A stretch of 64,000 bases of DNA from Aplectana chamaeleonis (GCA_029168955.1 JAPDOI010000136.1:820001-884000); one strand, 5' to 3'. Positions 11,360 through 22,658 are shown, numbered from the stretch's first letter. The notes: generated from the letters alone by a model not told the origin. Made by a program: numbers and translations.

Positions 11360-12780
11360 TCGTTCAAGCCGCGAAGCGGCTGGAGAGGTTTGGTTTTGCC
11401 TAGGCGTTGTGATCATTTAGAATTTTACAAAATAGTTTATAGAATCTTTGAAACAAAATTTTGAAGATTTCCTTGTGGATATAAGTGAAGAAGTCCAGAA
11501 GACACCCGCTGTCCAAATATCAGCCAAATCGGTTCACAAATAACAAAGTTGTGAGCCCGAAAGCTTAAGAAATTTTCATGGTGTGCGCCGTAGGCCGTGA
11601 GCCGTAGGCCGTCACGCTTTTCATTCCTCACTGCTAATAGCCACTGCTAGTGGTCGGTGGAGATCAACTTGGCAGGCAGGTAAGTTGGTAGAGGATACGT
11701 AGGCTGGTAAGTGATCGATTTGTAGGTGAGTGAGGATTCTGATGACGTCATCTTGACGTCGTGAAAAGTGCTTCGGGCTTCTGATGACGTCATCCGGACG
11801 TCGTGAAAAGTGCTTCGGGCTTCTGATGACGTTATCGGGACGTTGTGAGAAGTGCTCCGGGCTTCTGATTTGAGCAAGAGTAGCGCGAATTGGCGCAGGA
11901 GTCTGAGAACACCTTGCAAAACTTCTTTAAAAGTGTAACGATGACAAGCATAGCGTGCAGAAAGCTAGAGATGTTATGTAGGTCATGTCGCCAGGCTGCT
12001 TTTCAGTTTCGTAACGCGCTGAGGCCATTCACACAACCCCATTTTGAGTGCTCCCTCATTCTTATTCACCAGCCTACTGATTTTTTCTGCGATAAATGGT
12101 ACTTGCGTATCAGCATCCAAATTCAAAAACAAATTGTTAGAACTATCTCCATTCGCAGCTCAGCAGAGCTTTTTCATATCAAATTCATAAAATCGAAGCG
12201 GCTGTTCTGTTAAGGAATGGGGCGGCGGAAACGAAGTGATGAGTATGGGAAACCTCTTCGTTCCACTAGATGGAATGGAAAATAGTCTCTGACTGTGGAG
12301 GTTTTGAGTTAGTTTCATTCGAAAGCGAAGAATTGCGGGCAGAGTCTGCAGCCGGCTGTAGATCGGCGGGCTTTCATGATTATCGATCGAGCTGGCTTCG
12401 TCTGAGCGACCAACTATAACCGGGGCTAAGGCCCCTGTCAGAGTTGGTTGAGAAAATCCTTGTGGAAGAACCGTTCGATACGTATGAATAACGTGGAGGT
12501 TGCAAATAACACCCGGTGTAGCCAGCCGTGGCTGACGCGATCAATACGAATTAATTATGTGGAACGATATCATGGATATCATTCATGTCTTAGCTTATAT
12601 CATGTGAACATCGGTCGTGTCAGCCACATCGGGGGATTTTTCTGAGAACGTTTTATAACAGGTTGGGTCCTTGATTCTTGTGACCACAGAAAGAGGACTG
12701 ATCTAGCGGGGAGATGAAGAGGTCTTTGTTCGAAGTTCTTGCATGGGATATTACTGCGTAATATCAAGAAAAAGTTAACA
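11360..12780. mobile_element. Composite (Helentron-like?) repeat, copy 1
   Basis: Begins with a hairpin (CCAGCCGC-GAA-GCGGCTGG) and runs through a GGTTTGGTTTTGCCTAGGC block, a CGTAGGCCGT block, a three-unit 42 bp satellite, a module beginning GAGAACACCTTGCAAAAC, and a module with ACACCCGGTGTAGCCAGC. Copies 2 (24370-30671) and 3 (38302-45600) have the same order. A terminal hairpin, internal minisatellites and no transposase are seen in non-autonomous Helentron/DINE-type elements, but I see no diagnostic ends, so the class is a guess. Conserved modular order across three loci is the direct observation. Confidence 0.55.
11737..11870 (+). repeat. 42 bp CRE-palindrome satellite, about 3 units
   Basis: Three units of the repeat with TTCTGATGACGTCATC and a GAAAAGTGCTTCGGGC block, in the same orientation and position as the roughly 100-unit array in copy 2. 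Confidence 0.85.
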
Positions 12781-13289
12781 ATTCTGTAAAAAAGGGGTCT
12801 CCCAAGCAAAAGTGGTATGGTACGCGTTACAAATGTTTCAACGAAAAGGGAACAATAGGAAAGTGGAATGAGGAGAGTCTACAAAAAATGGACAATATCC
12901 TCCAAAGCTCTTTCCTTTGTCGGCACTTCTAAACAGCGGAAACAAACCGTTGTGGTATTTTACGAGGAAGAATTGAATGGTTTCCTAAAACAATTTGACA
13001 TCATCTCTCCTTTTAATGATAGCTATTAGGTACACATGCATATATGCATATTTTATCGGCACTCACATAATCAAAGTCCTTTATGGAGCCAGAAGCGCTT
13101 CCTCTTGGAGACTCGCAAGGGTTTGTTTCCGCTGTTTAGAAGTTTCGACCAAGAAAAGAGCTTTGGAGGATATTTTTAATTTTTTGCAGACTCTCCTCAT
13201 CCCACTTTCCTATTGTTCCCTTTTTGTTGAAACATTTGTAACGCGAACCAAACTATTTTTGCTTGGGAGACCCCTTTTTTACAGAATAT
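12781..13289. repeat. Long-arm foldback element, copy 1
   Basis: Inverted arms of about 190-200 bp flank a loop of about 100 bp. Outer ends read ATTCTGTAAAAAAGGGG and its complement; inner arms include CTTCTAAACAGCGGAAAC. Other copies are at 30233-30671 (arms complete), 45500-45600 (partial) and 47205-47668. No coding capacity. It sits at the right end of the composite repeat in copies 1 and 2, and as a fragment at the end of copy 3. Confidence 0.8.
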
Positions 13290-13542
13290 TCTATCAACTT
13301 CCCCTCAGTTTTACTCTATCAAATGTTGATCATTTACAATTAGGATGGCTGACAGCAAATTGTGCCAGATGACTGACAGAGGGCCGGCCTCTTTTGACGG
13401 AATTTTAGACATTCGACCTCCTTTATCTTCACAATAAGGCGTTTTCAACCGAACAAACTCTCGCTACGTTCTTAGGTGGGCCCAGAGAATCATTCAAACC
13501 GAAAAAGCGGTGAGTGGTTTTCAGCGCGTACGATGCCTTTAA

Positions 13543-14027
13543 AGGCAGTGTTCACGATAAGATAAGTTTTTCGGCTTCCCCGCCTATCTTGAAGACGGTC
13601 CTATGCTGATTCCAATGATGTTTTTGGAATCGTACTAGACCTTCTAGGAACGGAGTTATGGCCCCTCAAAGATGGAGCTAGAGAAGCATGGTGCACGAGT
13701 TGTCCGAGGCTTGTAACTTCCGCCTTTTGCAGCCTATGTATGCGAGCTGACCTGAATAAAGAGAGAAGTTGAGAACGAAGCGAAGAACGGGGCTATTGAT
13801 CGGAAACCATCGTTCATCTCACAATCTCGAGCCTTCATTTGTTCACGTCGGTGGGCGTGGAAAGTGCATCTGGGGTGTGATGAGCTGACGGGTGTCCAAC
13901 TTTGGGACCGTAGCGGACCGTTCCGAACTCATTTTTCTTAGTTTTTTCAACGTTAGGGTTGCGCTAGGCCCCGCAACTGCCGATCTCCACCAGAACATCA
14001 GAATGGTTTTTATCGTTGACACTGCCT
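13543..14027. mobile_element. TTAA-flanked MITE, subfamily B
   Basis: 485 bp between shared TTAA 13539-13542 and TTAA 14028-14031. Reverse orientation relative to the copies at 39503 and 63583. A recurring frame of about 97 codons (KLRKMSSERS...) is seen in all these copies; it is internal MITE sequence, not a conserved gene. Confidence 0.8.
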
Positions 14028-14031
14028 TTAA

Positions 14032-15360
14032 CCATCGCCTGCGCTTTCGTGACCGCGCGCCGTGGGATTCGTCTCCGAGCAGCGCCGCAAGTGCCGCGCG
14101 TGCGGTAACCCCGCCGCGTGGTGGCAGTACGACCACCCACATGCAGTGAAAATATCGTCATTTTGCCGGGCTGGTCATGCAGTGAATACCGTAATTCTTC
14201 ATTCAGATGTCATTTTTCTCCAAAATTAACGGCTCACAAGTTACATCACTTCTTTATGGAGTTCACCTAGTGCAAGTCGACCAACAGTAGCGCCCAAAAG
14301 TCTTCGGGCATAATGGTTTTCAAAGACAACTGTTTTTATACAAACGCATGTCGGCTCAGGCTTATAGAAACTTGTATGCCTTAAACATGCCCAAAGTTAA
14401 TTTTCCATATTCAAGATACCAAGCATTCAAATTCCAACTTGGAGTATGTATGTGTCAGGTATAGTTTGCAATGCCTTGTAGGACATTGAAGCTTCCTCAA
14501 GTTCCGATGAGCTTGGGTCGAGATTCGTATAAAAACAGTTTCTCCGAAAACCATAGGTCGGAAGACTTTTGGGCTCTACTACATCTAACGCAATCTTTAG
14601 GAGAGTCAAGGTGTGGCCGAACCCTGCCCTTCAACCTGAAAAACTCCCTTTTCAGCGAAGAAATCTACATATCATAATAAAGCTCTAGATTTGAAGAGGG
14701 CGTCCTCGATGCTCACTATTCTTTGTCCTCAGATAAGGTCGACTAATCCAATCTACAAGTTGTCCTACCTTATCCAAGAACGAACAGTAGTTTCTGTGAA
14801 AAATCGACATTCCCATTTCTCAACGCGCGTGCGTGAGCGTTCGATGCTGCTCCATCCGCCCTCTCGCTGTCCATAATCTCCGATCCGCACACGCACGCGA
14901 TGGCGCAACGGAAATTCTATTTTTTACGGCCTGTACCGATAGTCCCTATCTGGCGTAATTCCATACTATGCTTTGTATCATCATGTTTCACTTGTGTCAT
15001 TTGATGCATTGCATCTCGTGTTCATGGTGAAGTGAACAACGCATTTTACCATGGGAAAAGACTGAATTTTTCACTATATCCACCTATTTACATACATATA
15101 AATTGTCGTGCAATCATATTAGGACTTCCTAGTTTTTGCGAATATCAGTTTCGTTGTCAAATTTTGGGCTACAACACTCGTACCATCGTGTTACGAGCTC
15201 CCGACTTCTACTGCAATCAATTTCAAATCAATGCTTGCTACCAGTAACAAAAAAATGAGACTTTCGTGAAAAAATCCAATTTTAAGGGGTAAAAATATTT
15301 AAGCATCCCAGTTTCTCTCTTTGAAACAATACTTCTAAAGTTCGATGAAAATAAACAAAT
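14032..15360. other. No gene seen
   Basis: 1.3 kb without a convincing frame, array or RNA gene. Short pieces near 14830-14930 resemble 10680-10740 (both contain CACACGCACGCGATG), so part is decayed repeat DNA. Confidence 0.4.
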
Positions 15361-15569
15361 CAGATTTCACAGGAGAATGACTCCCACATTGACTTTTTCG
15401 GACGTTTTCTTTGCAGGCATTTTCGACTTGAGGGGACCTCTTGGTCCACTTATTGGGTTGGTTATATTGCTGATATTGTTCGTCTGGTCAACTTCCGTGT
15501 GGATGAATCTCTGCAGGATGGAATGGGGCTTGGGGGGGCAGTTACTCTGACCATAATTCGGTTTCCAAA

Positions 15570-15604
15570 GACTTTGAAAAGAGCAAATCGCCGAAACGTA
15601 AGCC
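15570..15604 (+). ncRNA. Decayed hammerhead motif of a PLE remnant
   Basis: The order matches the hammerheads at 34781 and 6054: GACT, a mutated first box (TTGAAAA for CUGANGA), a damaged stem II, CGCC, GAAA, CGTA, then AGCC. Three of four stem I pairs remain. It should be inactive, but it marks this spot as a PLE terminal fragment. Confidence 0.5.
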
Positions 15605-15610
15605 ACCCAG

Positions 15611-16400
15611 ACAGTCGGGGGTAGTACGTCGGCACAATAGCGTCAGTACTCCAGGGCAAACATTGAATACTACCCCTCACTGTGAGCAGGAGCTGCTGCT
15701 AGCGGCAGCCTATGCTGCCAACCTCTAGTTTTCGACAGCCTTTTCTGTAAACGGAGAACGGATTTTGATTACCGCCCTTTTTAGCGGTGTTGGGTATGAT
15801 TCTTGTCACGGCTAGCAGCAAGGAGGCCGAAATCGCCACGGTCCGCGACAAGGACATCATCTTTGCCACGGTCCTCGCGATGGGCCATGGGGACGATCTC
15901 CTCAGCGTCCAAAATTTACGTCTACAAAGTGACGCAGTGTCACCTTCTCGGGCCGGCCTCAAACGACCAACTGCCCCCTCAGCGAGGCTGGCCGCCTTAT
16001 ATACCAGCCGCGTCGTATAGGAAGATGCTAAACTGTTCATTCGTATCAGACAAATCAATGGAGTGGAGTGTTAGCAGACACTAGGAGAAGGGACTGCCGA
16101 TATCGCGCGTGTCAGGGTAAACAAAGTTGTTGTATTTCGGCACAGACAGCAGGAGCTCCTGATCGTTGGCACCAGCTCCTGCTGTTAGCAGTAGCTACAG
16201 CACGGGTGCTGCTAATCCCTTTGTGCCGGAGTTCTAACGCTATTACGCAGCCGAACTACCCCCGACCCGACTGTCTGAGCTAATACAGAGATCATAACAA
16301 TCTGGTCACCGTTGCAAGAACTCCATACAACAATTATCAATCAGGATGTCAAGATTCAACGAGAGTTGCACGTGAACAATTTCTGGTTGTTTGAGGAAAT
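15611..16400. mobile_element. PLE terminal-repeat remnant
   Basis: CAGACAGTCGGGGGTAGT downstream of the decayed hammerhead reappears inverted at about 16249-16278. Around 16340-16370 the text AAGATTCAACGAGAGTTGCA parallels GAGGTTCAACGAGAGTCGTA at about 34880 in PLE copy 2. No coding part of the element is left. Confidence 0.4.
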
Positions 16401-17842
16401 GCTCTTGGCTTCGTCTGTTCGAAGGATCTGCAGAATCAGAACGGAAAAAAAGATGGCTGGTCGCCCTACAGAGCCCTCTATCCGTGATGAGTACCGAATA
16501 CTGCACTTCGCTTTAAAAGCCATGTAGTCCTGAAAACACTTCGGCCAACTCTGGCCCGAATCTATGCTTTTGGCTTGTGGAAGATGGAATGCAACCTTCC
16601 TCATTGCCTGATCGATCGATAGAAATCATCTGGGTTGGACCCAGACATTCGTTCGCTGCTTGCCTCTGAGGGCGTCCTCGGTTACGCTTCAATTCTCGCG
16701 AGCGCGAGAAATTTCCGATATTGGGTCCGGCAATTTCTGGGCGTGGCTTGAGGGCGACTCCGAAAAAAAGTCGGGTGAAGGCGACGAGGATCGCGACTTG
16801 CCTCTGACATCGTCACTGACCTCAGACGGCCTCAGAGGCAAGACGCGAACGAATGTCTGTGTGGGTTAACATGTATCGATCGCATCAGTTGCCGCCAGGA
16901 TTTTTGTTCATGCAAGCGGGATTCTTTTCATTCTCATGAATTGATTGATTTTCTTCATTTCATGACCAAAATGTATTCATTTTCATGAATGAATCCCCGG
17001 GAATTCATTCATGAGAATGAATACATTTGGCAATGGAATTAAACTTCCATGAATGAATTTCCACGCATTTCGAGTGCCCTCCACCCAAGAACCCCTTCTG
17101 AAAGTTCGATTTAATGTGATCTGGGGGACGAGATTACCCAGAAAGGATTGAATTTAGGACCCCGCAGAAGTTTGGGTGCATTCGGTGCATTGATGGGTCG
17201 GAGGGCCGTGAAACCCGCGAGGCGATAGGCGAGCCTTGATTTCGACCACGGCGTCAACGAAAAATAAGGCGTCCACTCAGATGTGTTACGCAAATGCACG
17301 GGAAGCGTCTGAATGCGCGAACTAATTTTGAATTATCATCCTCTTCATTCATTTTCATCATCATTGAACTTGACTCTAATTGAATCCTCTACAGTCTTTG
17401 ATTTCATCTTCGATCCCTTACATTTTTAACGTTTGGGTGGGTCTCAAGCTGTTCTGGGTCAACTTAGATAGATTTGTATGCGATGTGCCGATAGGTTGTA
17501 AATTACTTATCATTTTTTATATATATATATTTTTTTCTGTCGAAATGGTTCTGGAGGCACTGGCAAGGAAAAGGATCCGCGAACGTGTTAAGTTCTTTCG
17601 CGGGATGCAAAAGGCACTGTTAGTTTTTTTTTCTGTTCAGTGAACTCATTTCGTATTTCGGCTCAGATTTACAGCTTTTCCAGGCAAGATGCTTGAGGCT
17701 ACGATTACGATCTGTGGAACGAAGGCTGGATTCCAGTTGATGTAAGTTTCAGTTCTGTTCTCCTCATTTTTGATATCCTTGGGGGGGACCTATAATTCAA
17801 ACTCAAAAAAACGGTCAGTGCTTTTCAACGCATACGATGCCT
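16401..17842. other. No gene seen; short-repeat patch
   Basis: No domain-bearing frame. At 16905-17065 there is a patch of inverted ATGAATGA/TCATTCAT oligomers around CCCGGGAATTC. The right end (17790-17842) is the terminus of another subfamily C MITE (CGCATACGATGCCT then TTAA). Confidence 0.4.
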
Positions 17843-17860
17843 TTAACCCATTCACGACCA

Positions 17861-17925
17861 CGTGTCCCACCGGTGGGACACGCGTTGACTACCACTTCGG
17901 ACCGCGTGTCCCACCGGTGGGACAC
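17861..17925. repeat. Two copies of a 20-22 bp perfect palindrome
   Basis: GTGTCCCACCGGTGGGACAC at 17862-17881 (22 bp with flanking C/G) and again at 17906-17925. A third copy is at 22561-22582, near the other end of the same element. Probably a transposase or host-factor binding site within the terminal region. Confidence 0.85.
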
Positions 17926-18199
17926 CCTTTTCAGAAATCGATTTCTCCGCCACAACAAACTACTTTCGAACCTACATGTGATCAATGTCTTGACCTACCC
18001 AAGACCTGAATAAAAACCTCGTGGTCCATCAGTAGCTCAAATGCAACAACACATTTAGAACTTTTTAAAACCAGGTGGTCTGAAATAGAGGAAAAAACGG
18101 CTGTAAAGCAGCTTTAGAAGCACCTAGTGAATTCTTTTTTCTTCTATTGCTGGCTTTTAGGTTGCTTCTCTGGCATTCGCTCGCGTGTAGCCCTACATA

Positions 18200-18440
18200 A
18201 ACTCACTTGTTGCCCAGTGACACCTAGGCAACAAGTCATTTTTCTGGGGCGCGACATGGAAAGTGTGGGGCGATTGTGAGCATTTGTGCCCACAAAACCA
18301 CTTGTACCCCCACTAAATCACTAGTCGCCCTGCGAAATCACTTGTTGCCCCGAAAGAGCAACTGCTGACCCTAAAATCACTTGTTGCCCTGCAGGTTCAC
18401 TTGTTGCCCCGTAAAACCACTTGTTGCGCCCCCCAAAACC
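18200..18440 (+). repeat. Degenerate ~20-25 bp minisatellite
   Basis: Repeated CACTTGTTGCCC cores separated by variable GAAA/CTAAA spacers, about eight copies, directly upstream of the polypyrimidine tract. Confidence 0.65.
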
Positions 18441-18537
18441 AAATGTTGCTCGGAATCATCATTTGATCGTTCGGACCCCACTGCGTTGTTTATTCACGGA
18501 TTCCGTCTACCCTCTAGACACCTTGTACTTCTCAAGC

Positions 18538-19763
18538 CCTTCTTCTTCTTCTTCTTCTTCTTCTTCTTCTTTTTCTTCTTCTTCTTCTTCTTCTTCTTCT
18601 TCTTCTTCTTCTTCTTTCTTCTTCTTCTTCTTCTTCTTCTTCTTCTTCTTCTTCTTCTTCTTCTTCTTCTTCTTCTTCTTCTTCTTCTTCTTCTTCTTCT
18701 TCTTCTTCTTCTTCTTCTTCTTCTTCTTCTTCTTCTTCTTCTTCTTCTTCTTCTTCTTCCTCTTCCCCTCTTCCTCCTCTTCCTCTTCTTTTCTTCTTCT
18801 TCTCCCACTTCCTCTTCCTCCTCCTCCTCTCCTCATCTTCCTCCTCCTCCTCCTCCTCCTCCTCCCTCCTCCTCCCTCCTCCTCCTCCTCCTCCCTCCCT
18901 CCTCCTCCTCCCTCCTCCTCCTCCTCCTCCTCCTCCTCCTCCTCCTCCTCCTCCTCCTCCTCCTCCTCCTCCTCCTCCTCCTCCTCCTCCTCCTCCTCCT
19001 CCTCCTCCTCCTCCTCCTCCTCCTCCTCCTCCTCCTCCTCCTCCTCCTCCTCCCTCCTCCTCCTCCTCCTCCTCCTCCTCCTCCTCCTCCTCCTCTCCTC
19101 CTCCTCCTCCTCCTCCTCCTCCTCCTCCCTCCTCCTCCTCCTCCTCCTCCTCCTCCTCCTCCTCCTCCCTCCTCCTCCTCCTCCTCCTCCTCCTCCTCCT
19201 CCTCCTCCCTCCTCCTCCCTCCTCCTCCTCCTCCTCCTCCTCCTCCCTCCTCCTCCCTCCTCCCTCCTCCTCCTCCTCCTCCTCCTCCCTCCTCCTCCTC
19301 CTCCTCTACCTCATCCTCCTCCTCCCCTCCTCCTCCCTCCTCCTCCCTCTCTCCTCCTCCTCCTCCTCCCTCCCTCCCTCCCTCCCCTCCTCCTCCTCCT
19401 CCTCCTCCTCTTATTCCTCCTCCTCCCTCCTCCTCCTCCTCCCTCCCTCCTCCTCCTCCTCCTCCCTCTCCTCCTCCTCCTCCCTCCTCCTCCTCCTCCT
19501 CCCTCCTCCTCCTCCTCCTCCTCCCTCCTCCTCCTCCTCCTCCTCCTCCTCCTCCCTCCTCCTCCTCCTCCTCCCTCCTCCCTCCTCCTCCTCCTCCTCC
19601 TCCCTCCTCCTCCTCCTCCCTCCTCCTTTCTTATTCCTCCTCTTCTCCCTCCTCTTCTTCCACCTCTTCTTCCTCCTCTTCCTCGTCTTCCTCGTCTTCT
19701 TCTTCTTCTTCTTCTTCTTCTTCTTCTTCTTCTTCTTCTTCTTCTTCTTCTTCTTCTTCTTCT

Positions 19764-19794
<31 letters not shown>

Positions 19795-19930
19795 TCTTCT
19801 TCTTCTTCCTCTTCTTCTTCTTCTTCATCTTCTTCTTCTTCTTCCTCTTCTTCTTCTTCTTTTTCCTCTTCTTCTTCTTCTTCTTCCTCTTCATCGTCTT
19901 CCTCGTCTTCTTCCTATTCTTCCTCTTCTA
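18538..19930. repeat. 1.4 kb polypyrimidine tract: (CTT)n-(CCT)n-(CTT)n
   Basis: An almost unbroken pyrimidine strand: CTT repeats to about 18770, CCT/CCCT repeats to about 19630, then CTT repeats again with a few A or G interruptions. It opens very long frames (Ser/Leu/Phe/Pro, or Lys/Arg/Glu on the other strand) that are pure low-complexity artefacts. Such tracts can adopt triplex (H-DNA) structures and often stall assembly or sequencing. Confidence 0.95.
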
Positions 19931-20102
19931 CCACGCCGCTTGTGAGTGTGGCCTAAAGGCAGCGGTCGCGATGAAAAGCGTTATCTACAAAACTATAGAA
20001 ATCAGCCTAGATTGAAAACAGCTGAAAAACTATGAAGGTAGCGCGGTAAAAAACGGGCTAGAATCAGAGTTTCTAGGGCCCAAAGATGGTGCGCAGTATT
20101 TC

Positions 20103-20310
20103 ACTGGGAAAGTGCAGGGTGTCATGTGCATGTGTGCAGTACATATAGTACAGGTGCAGGACCCAGTAGGGTCCTGCACATCCTGCGCACTCCCAATGGG
20201 ATACTGCACACTCTCAGTGAAGTCCTGCACACCCCCAGTGAGGTCCTGCACACATCCTGCACACTCACACTGTGGTACTGCACCAAATCATAAACGTCCT
20301 GCACCCCATT
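20103..20310 (+). repeat. GTCCTGCACAC minisatellite, locus 1
   Basis: About eight imperfect units of 24-27 bp built on GTCCTGCACACTCCCACTG. The same family is at 23240-23700, 37280-37345, 37845-37925, 38115-38225 and 47790-47905. Flanking sequence to about 20385 is repeated inverted at 23146-23270. Confidence 0.8.
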
Positions 20311-20373
20311 CACGACGACTTGCATACTCTTCAGCAAGCGTAAGCGTAAGGAAAACGCGTTATCGTATGTGAT

Positions 20374-20577
20374 CTCGCGTTAAGTCCGCGCAAAACTGCA
20401 ACCAAACGGGAGAAAATGGAAATAGTGTGTGAATGAAGAAAAAGATGGATAGCTTCCGAAAAAGTCCTCCGGAAGACTTTTTCGGAAGCTATCCATCTTT
20501 TCCTTCATTCACACACTATTTCCATTTTCTCCCGTTTGGTTGCAGTTTTGCGCGGACTTACCGCGAGCTGAAAAAAG
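20374..20577. repeat. 204 bp near-perfect palindrome
   Basis: Arms of about 98 bp, running from CTCGCGTTAAGTCCGCGC to its inverted counterpart ending at 20577, are separated by an 8-base centre near 20475. Only a few mismatches were seen. The transcript would fold into one long hairpin; the DNA could extrude a cruciform. Confidence 0.9.
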
Positions 20578-20864
20578 CTAAAAAAAAACTTGAAAAAAAT
20601 TCTGAATCACTAATTTTTCTCCAAAAGAAAAAGGCAGAGCGGACCACTTTTTTGAATTTTTTTGCAATGCGTATCTAGTGGCTCATACAGTGAGTGTGCT
20701 TAGTTTAAGAAATGCCTGGCGCATCTCCTGAAAATCGTCAACTGAAAAGCCCACGGTCAGCTGCAGTTAACCGCGAGTTAACTCGTGGTTATCTGCCCAT
20801 TTACTACCACCCCAGATTTATTTCTTAATGCTCCTCATCAGACTAGAAGAAAATCACGAATAAA

Positions 20865-21310
20865 TTAGAGGATATCAAACGAATAAAAATTTTCGAATAT
20901 TCGAATAAACGAATTATTCAAAAAATTGACTTTTCCGAATATTCGAATGAACGAATTATTCGGATAATTGACTCTTTCGAATATTCGAATAAACGAATTA
21001 TTCGGATAATTGACTCTTTCGAATATTCGAATAAGCGAATTATTCGAAAAATTGACTTTTCTTCTCGAATTATTCGAATATTCGATTATTCGTTTATTCG
21101 ACCGAATATTCGTTTCCCAAATATTCGTTGGCATACTCTAGAAGAAATCGGGAATCGTTTTTTCTTCAAATGTTCGGTGTTGTTCACTTTTCCAATATTC
21201 GATTTTCCAAATAATTCGGAAATGGCCTTTTTAATTTTCGACTTTTCGAATGATTCGAAGTCGCCTTCTTTAATCGAATATTTAATTTACGAATCATTCG
21301 ATTTGTTCGA
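20865..21310. repeat. AATATTCG/TTCGAATA short-repeat tract
   Basis: About 450 bp dominated by alternating AATATTCGAAT and ACGAATTATTCG units, with two near-identical segments of about 60 bp in tandem (20940-21060). Related to 785-1065. Confidence 0.7.
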
Positions 21311-21639
21311 AGTATAGTTCCCACCCCCATGAAATTTTAGGGTATTTTTGAGAAAAAAATCGGATTCTGCTCAAAAGTGGCAATCGGGAGTAATATCAAT
21401 ATGTCACGGTATCAGGCAGTAAACATGGAGAACTCTTGAAAGAAAAACCATTACACTTCCGTGAGAATTTTGTGCCGGTGGCAAATTCTAAACTTGTATC
21501 TAGCGTACCACTTCGGAAATCGTCAAAAGTCGCGATTTGCCATCAAATTTTCCCTAAAAAAAAGCTTCGAAAGAATCAAGTCGAAAATTTCAGAAAATTG
21601 ACACATAAACTCCCAAATTCGTGATCAGCGCCCCAAATA

Positions 21640-22030
21640 ACACAACTGGGAGGGTATTAAGTTAAATCTGGAACATTTTTAAAAACGCTTTCGGGGCCCA
21701 CTAATTGATATGAATAAACCCCAACCGAAAATCCGTACAAATCCATAACGCTATCAGTCTGTACAAAGTTTGGGTAATGTGCCTTCACCCAAACTTGGGC
21801 CAGAGGGGTTGTTTTGGGCGCTGAACACAATTATGAGGTCAGTTTCCAAATTCTCTAAAGACTAGTGCACGTTTTGGAAGGTACAACAGGAACAATAATC
21901 TGACGAAAAACGTCTATAACTCCTTTCGGTGTGGTTTTAGGCAGATGCGAAGACCATAATCGGTTTTACACCAAAAACGGTTCTAGGGAGTTACATTTCT
22001 TCCAGAATAGTTAGGCTAACTAAAAGTAGC
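21640..22030. repeat. Dispersed repeat G, copy 1
   Basis: Contains CCCAACCGAAAATCCG and ACAAAGTTTGGGTAATG. The inverted homologue is at 31640-32095, and a partial relative at 49540-49830. No coding capacity and no termini identified. Confidence 0.55.
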
Positions 22031-22658
22031 TCCCTTAAGAGCCTCACTAGACATGAGCTTATAGAAGAAAGTGGAAAATGGAGGGAGATTGAGGTGATGA
22101 TCAGGAGAGAAAGAAAACACGCGGGCGCACGCGACGCGACCGCACACGCCACCGCCCAGGCCTCCTCCGTGCCGGCGCTAGCTGGGGCGAGACAATCCAC
22201 ACAAGGCTCACAAAGATTTTGTGGGCATTGCCCACAATCTTTTTTGTGGGCACTCGACTCTCGCCGGCGCGATTATGTGGAACGTCTAGCGCCGACGAAA
22301 AAGGATGCGAAATTGGCCACGCCCTCCGGGGCAACACGCGAGCGAATGCCAGAGTTAGTACGAACCTATCCTTTGAAACTCGTTTACTTTTCTGAAAGCG
22401 TTGCAGCTCAGTGGACCCCGTTTTGGTTTCGAGTAATTGTTTCTCGATAACGAAAGCGTTTTGGAGGCTCCAACTCTGATACTGTCCGACCATCGTTGCT
22501 AGGTACAATATGGACACAATAAAGGAAAAGGAATTACCCGTGGGACGCTGTTCAAGCCAGCGTGTCCCACCGGTGGGACACGTTATACGGTGACGCAATA
22601 TTGCACGCGGTCCGAACGTGCAGCCACCCAAAATTAGGCGTGGTCGTGAATGGGTTAA

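Larger units (their letters stand above)
11062..13538. mobile_element. MITE, subfamily C, split by composite repeat copy 1
   Basis: Left terminus AGGCATCGTTCACGATGAA after TTAA 11058-11061. Matching right terminus (complement of AGGCATCGTACGCGC) before TTAA 13539-13542. Removing the composite insert (about 11360-13290) leaves roughly 540 bp, the size of the intact C element at 9591. The right TTAA is shared with the next MITE. Confidence 0.6.
17847..22654. mobile_element. 4.8 kb TTAA-flanked TIR element (piggyBac-like, non-autonomous)
   Basis: TTAA at 17843-17846 is followed by CCCATTCACGACCACG; the exact complement precedes TTAA at 22655-22658. Subterminally both ends carry the palindrome GTGTCCCACCGGTGGGACAC (two copies left, one right) and a CGGACCGCGTG block in inverted orientation. 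TTAA duplication and CCC-starting termini fit piggyBac, but there is no transposase frame. The interior holds a degenerate minisatellite, the 1.4 kb polypyrimidine tract, a 204 bp palindrome and older repeats. TTAA-bounded MITEs touch both ends. Confidence 0.65.

Noticed and set aside
13843..14142. Recurring ~97-codon frame (KLRKMSSERS...), also at 39581 and 63661
   Set aside because: It recurs because the MITE recurs; copies differ by frameshifts and lie inside non-coding TTAA elements, with no known domain.
18381..20015. Very long Ser/Leu/Phe/Pro frames (over 500 codons) and Lys/Glu/Arg frames on the other strand
   Set aside because: They are translations of the CTT/CCT tract, open in several frames at once, with no domain; a repeat artefact.
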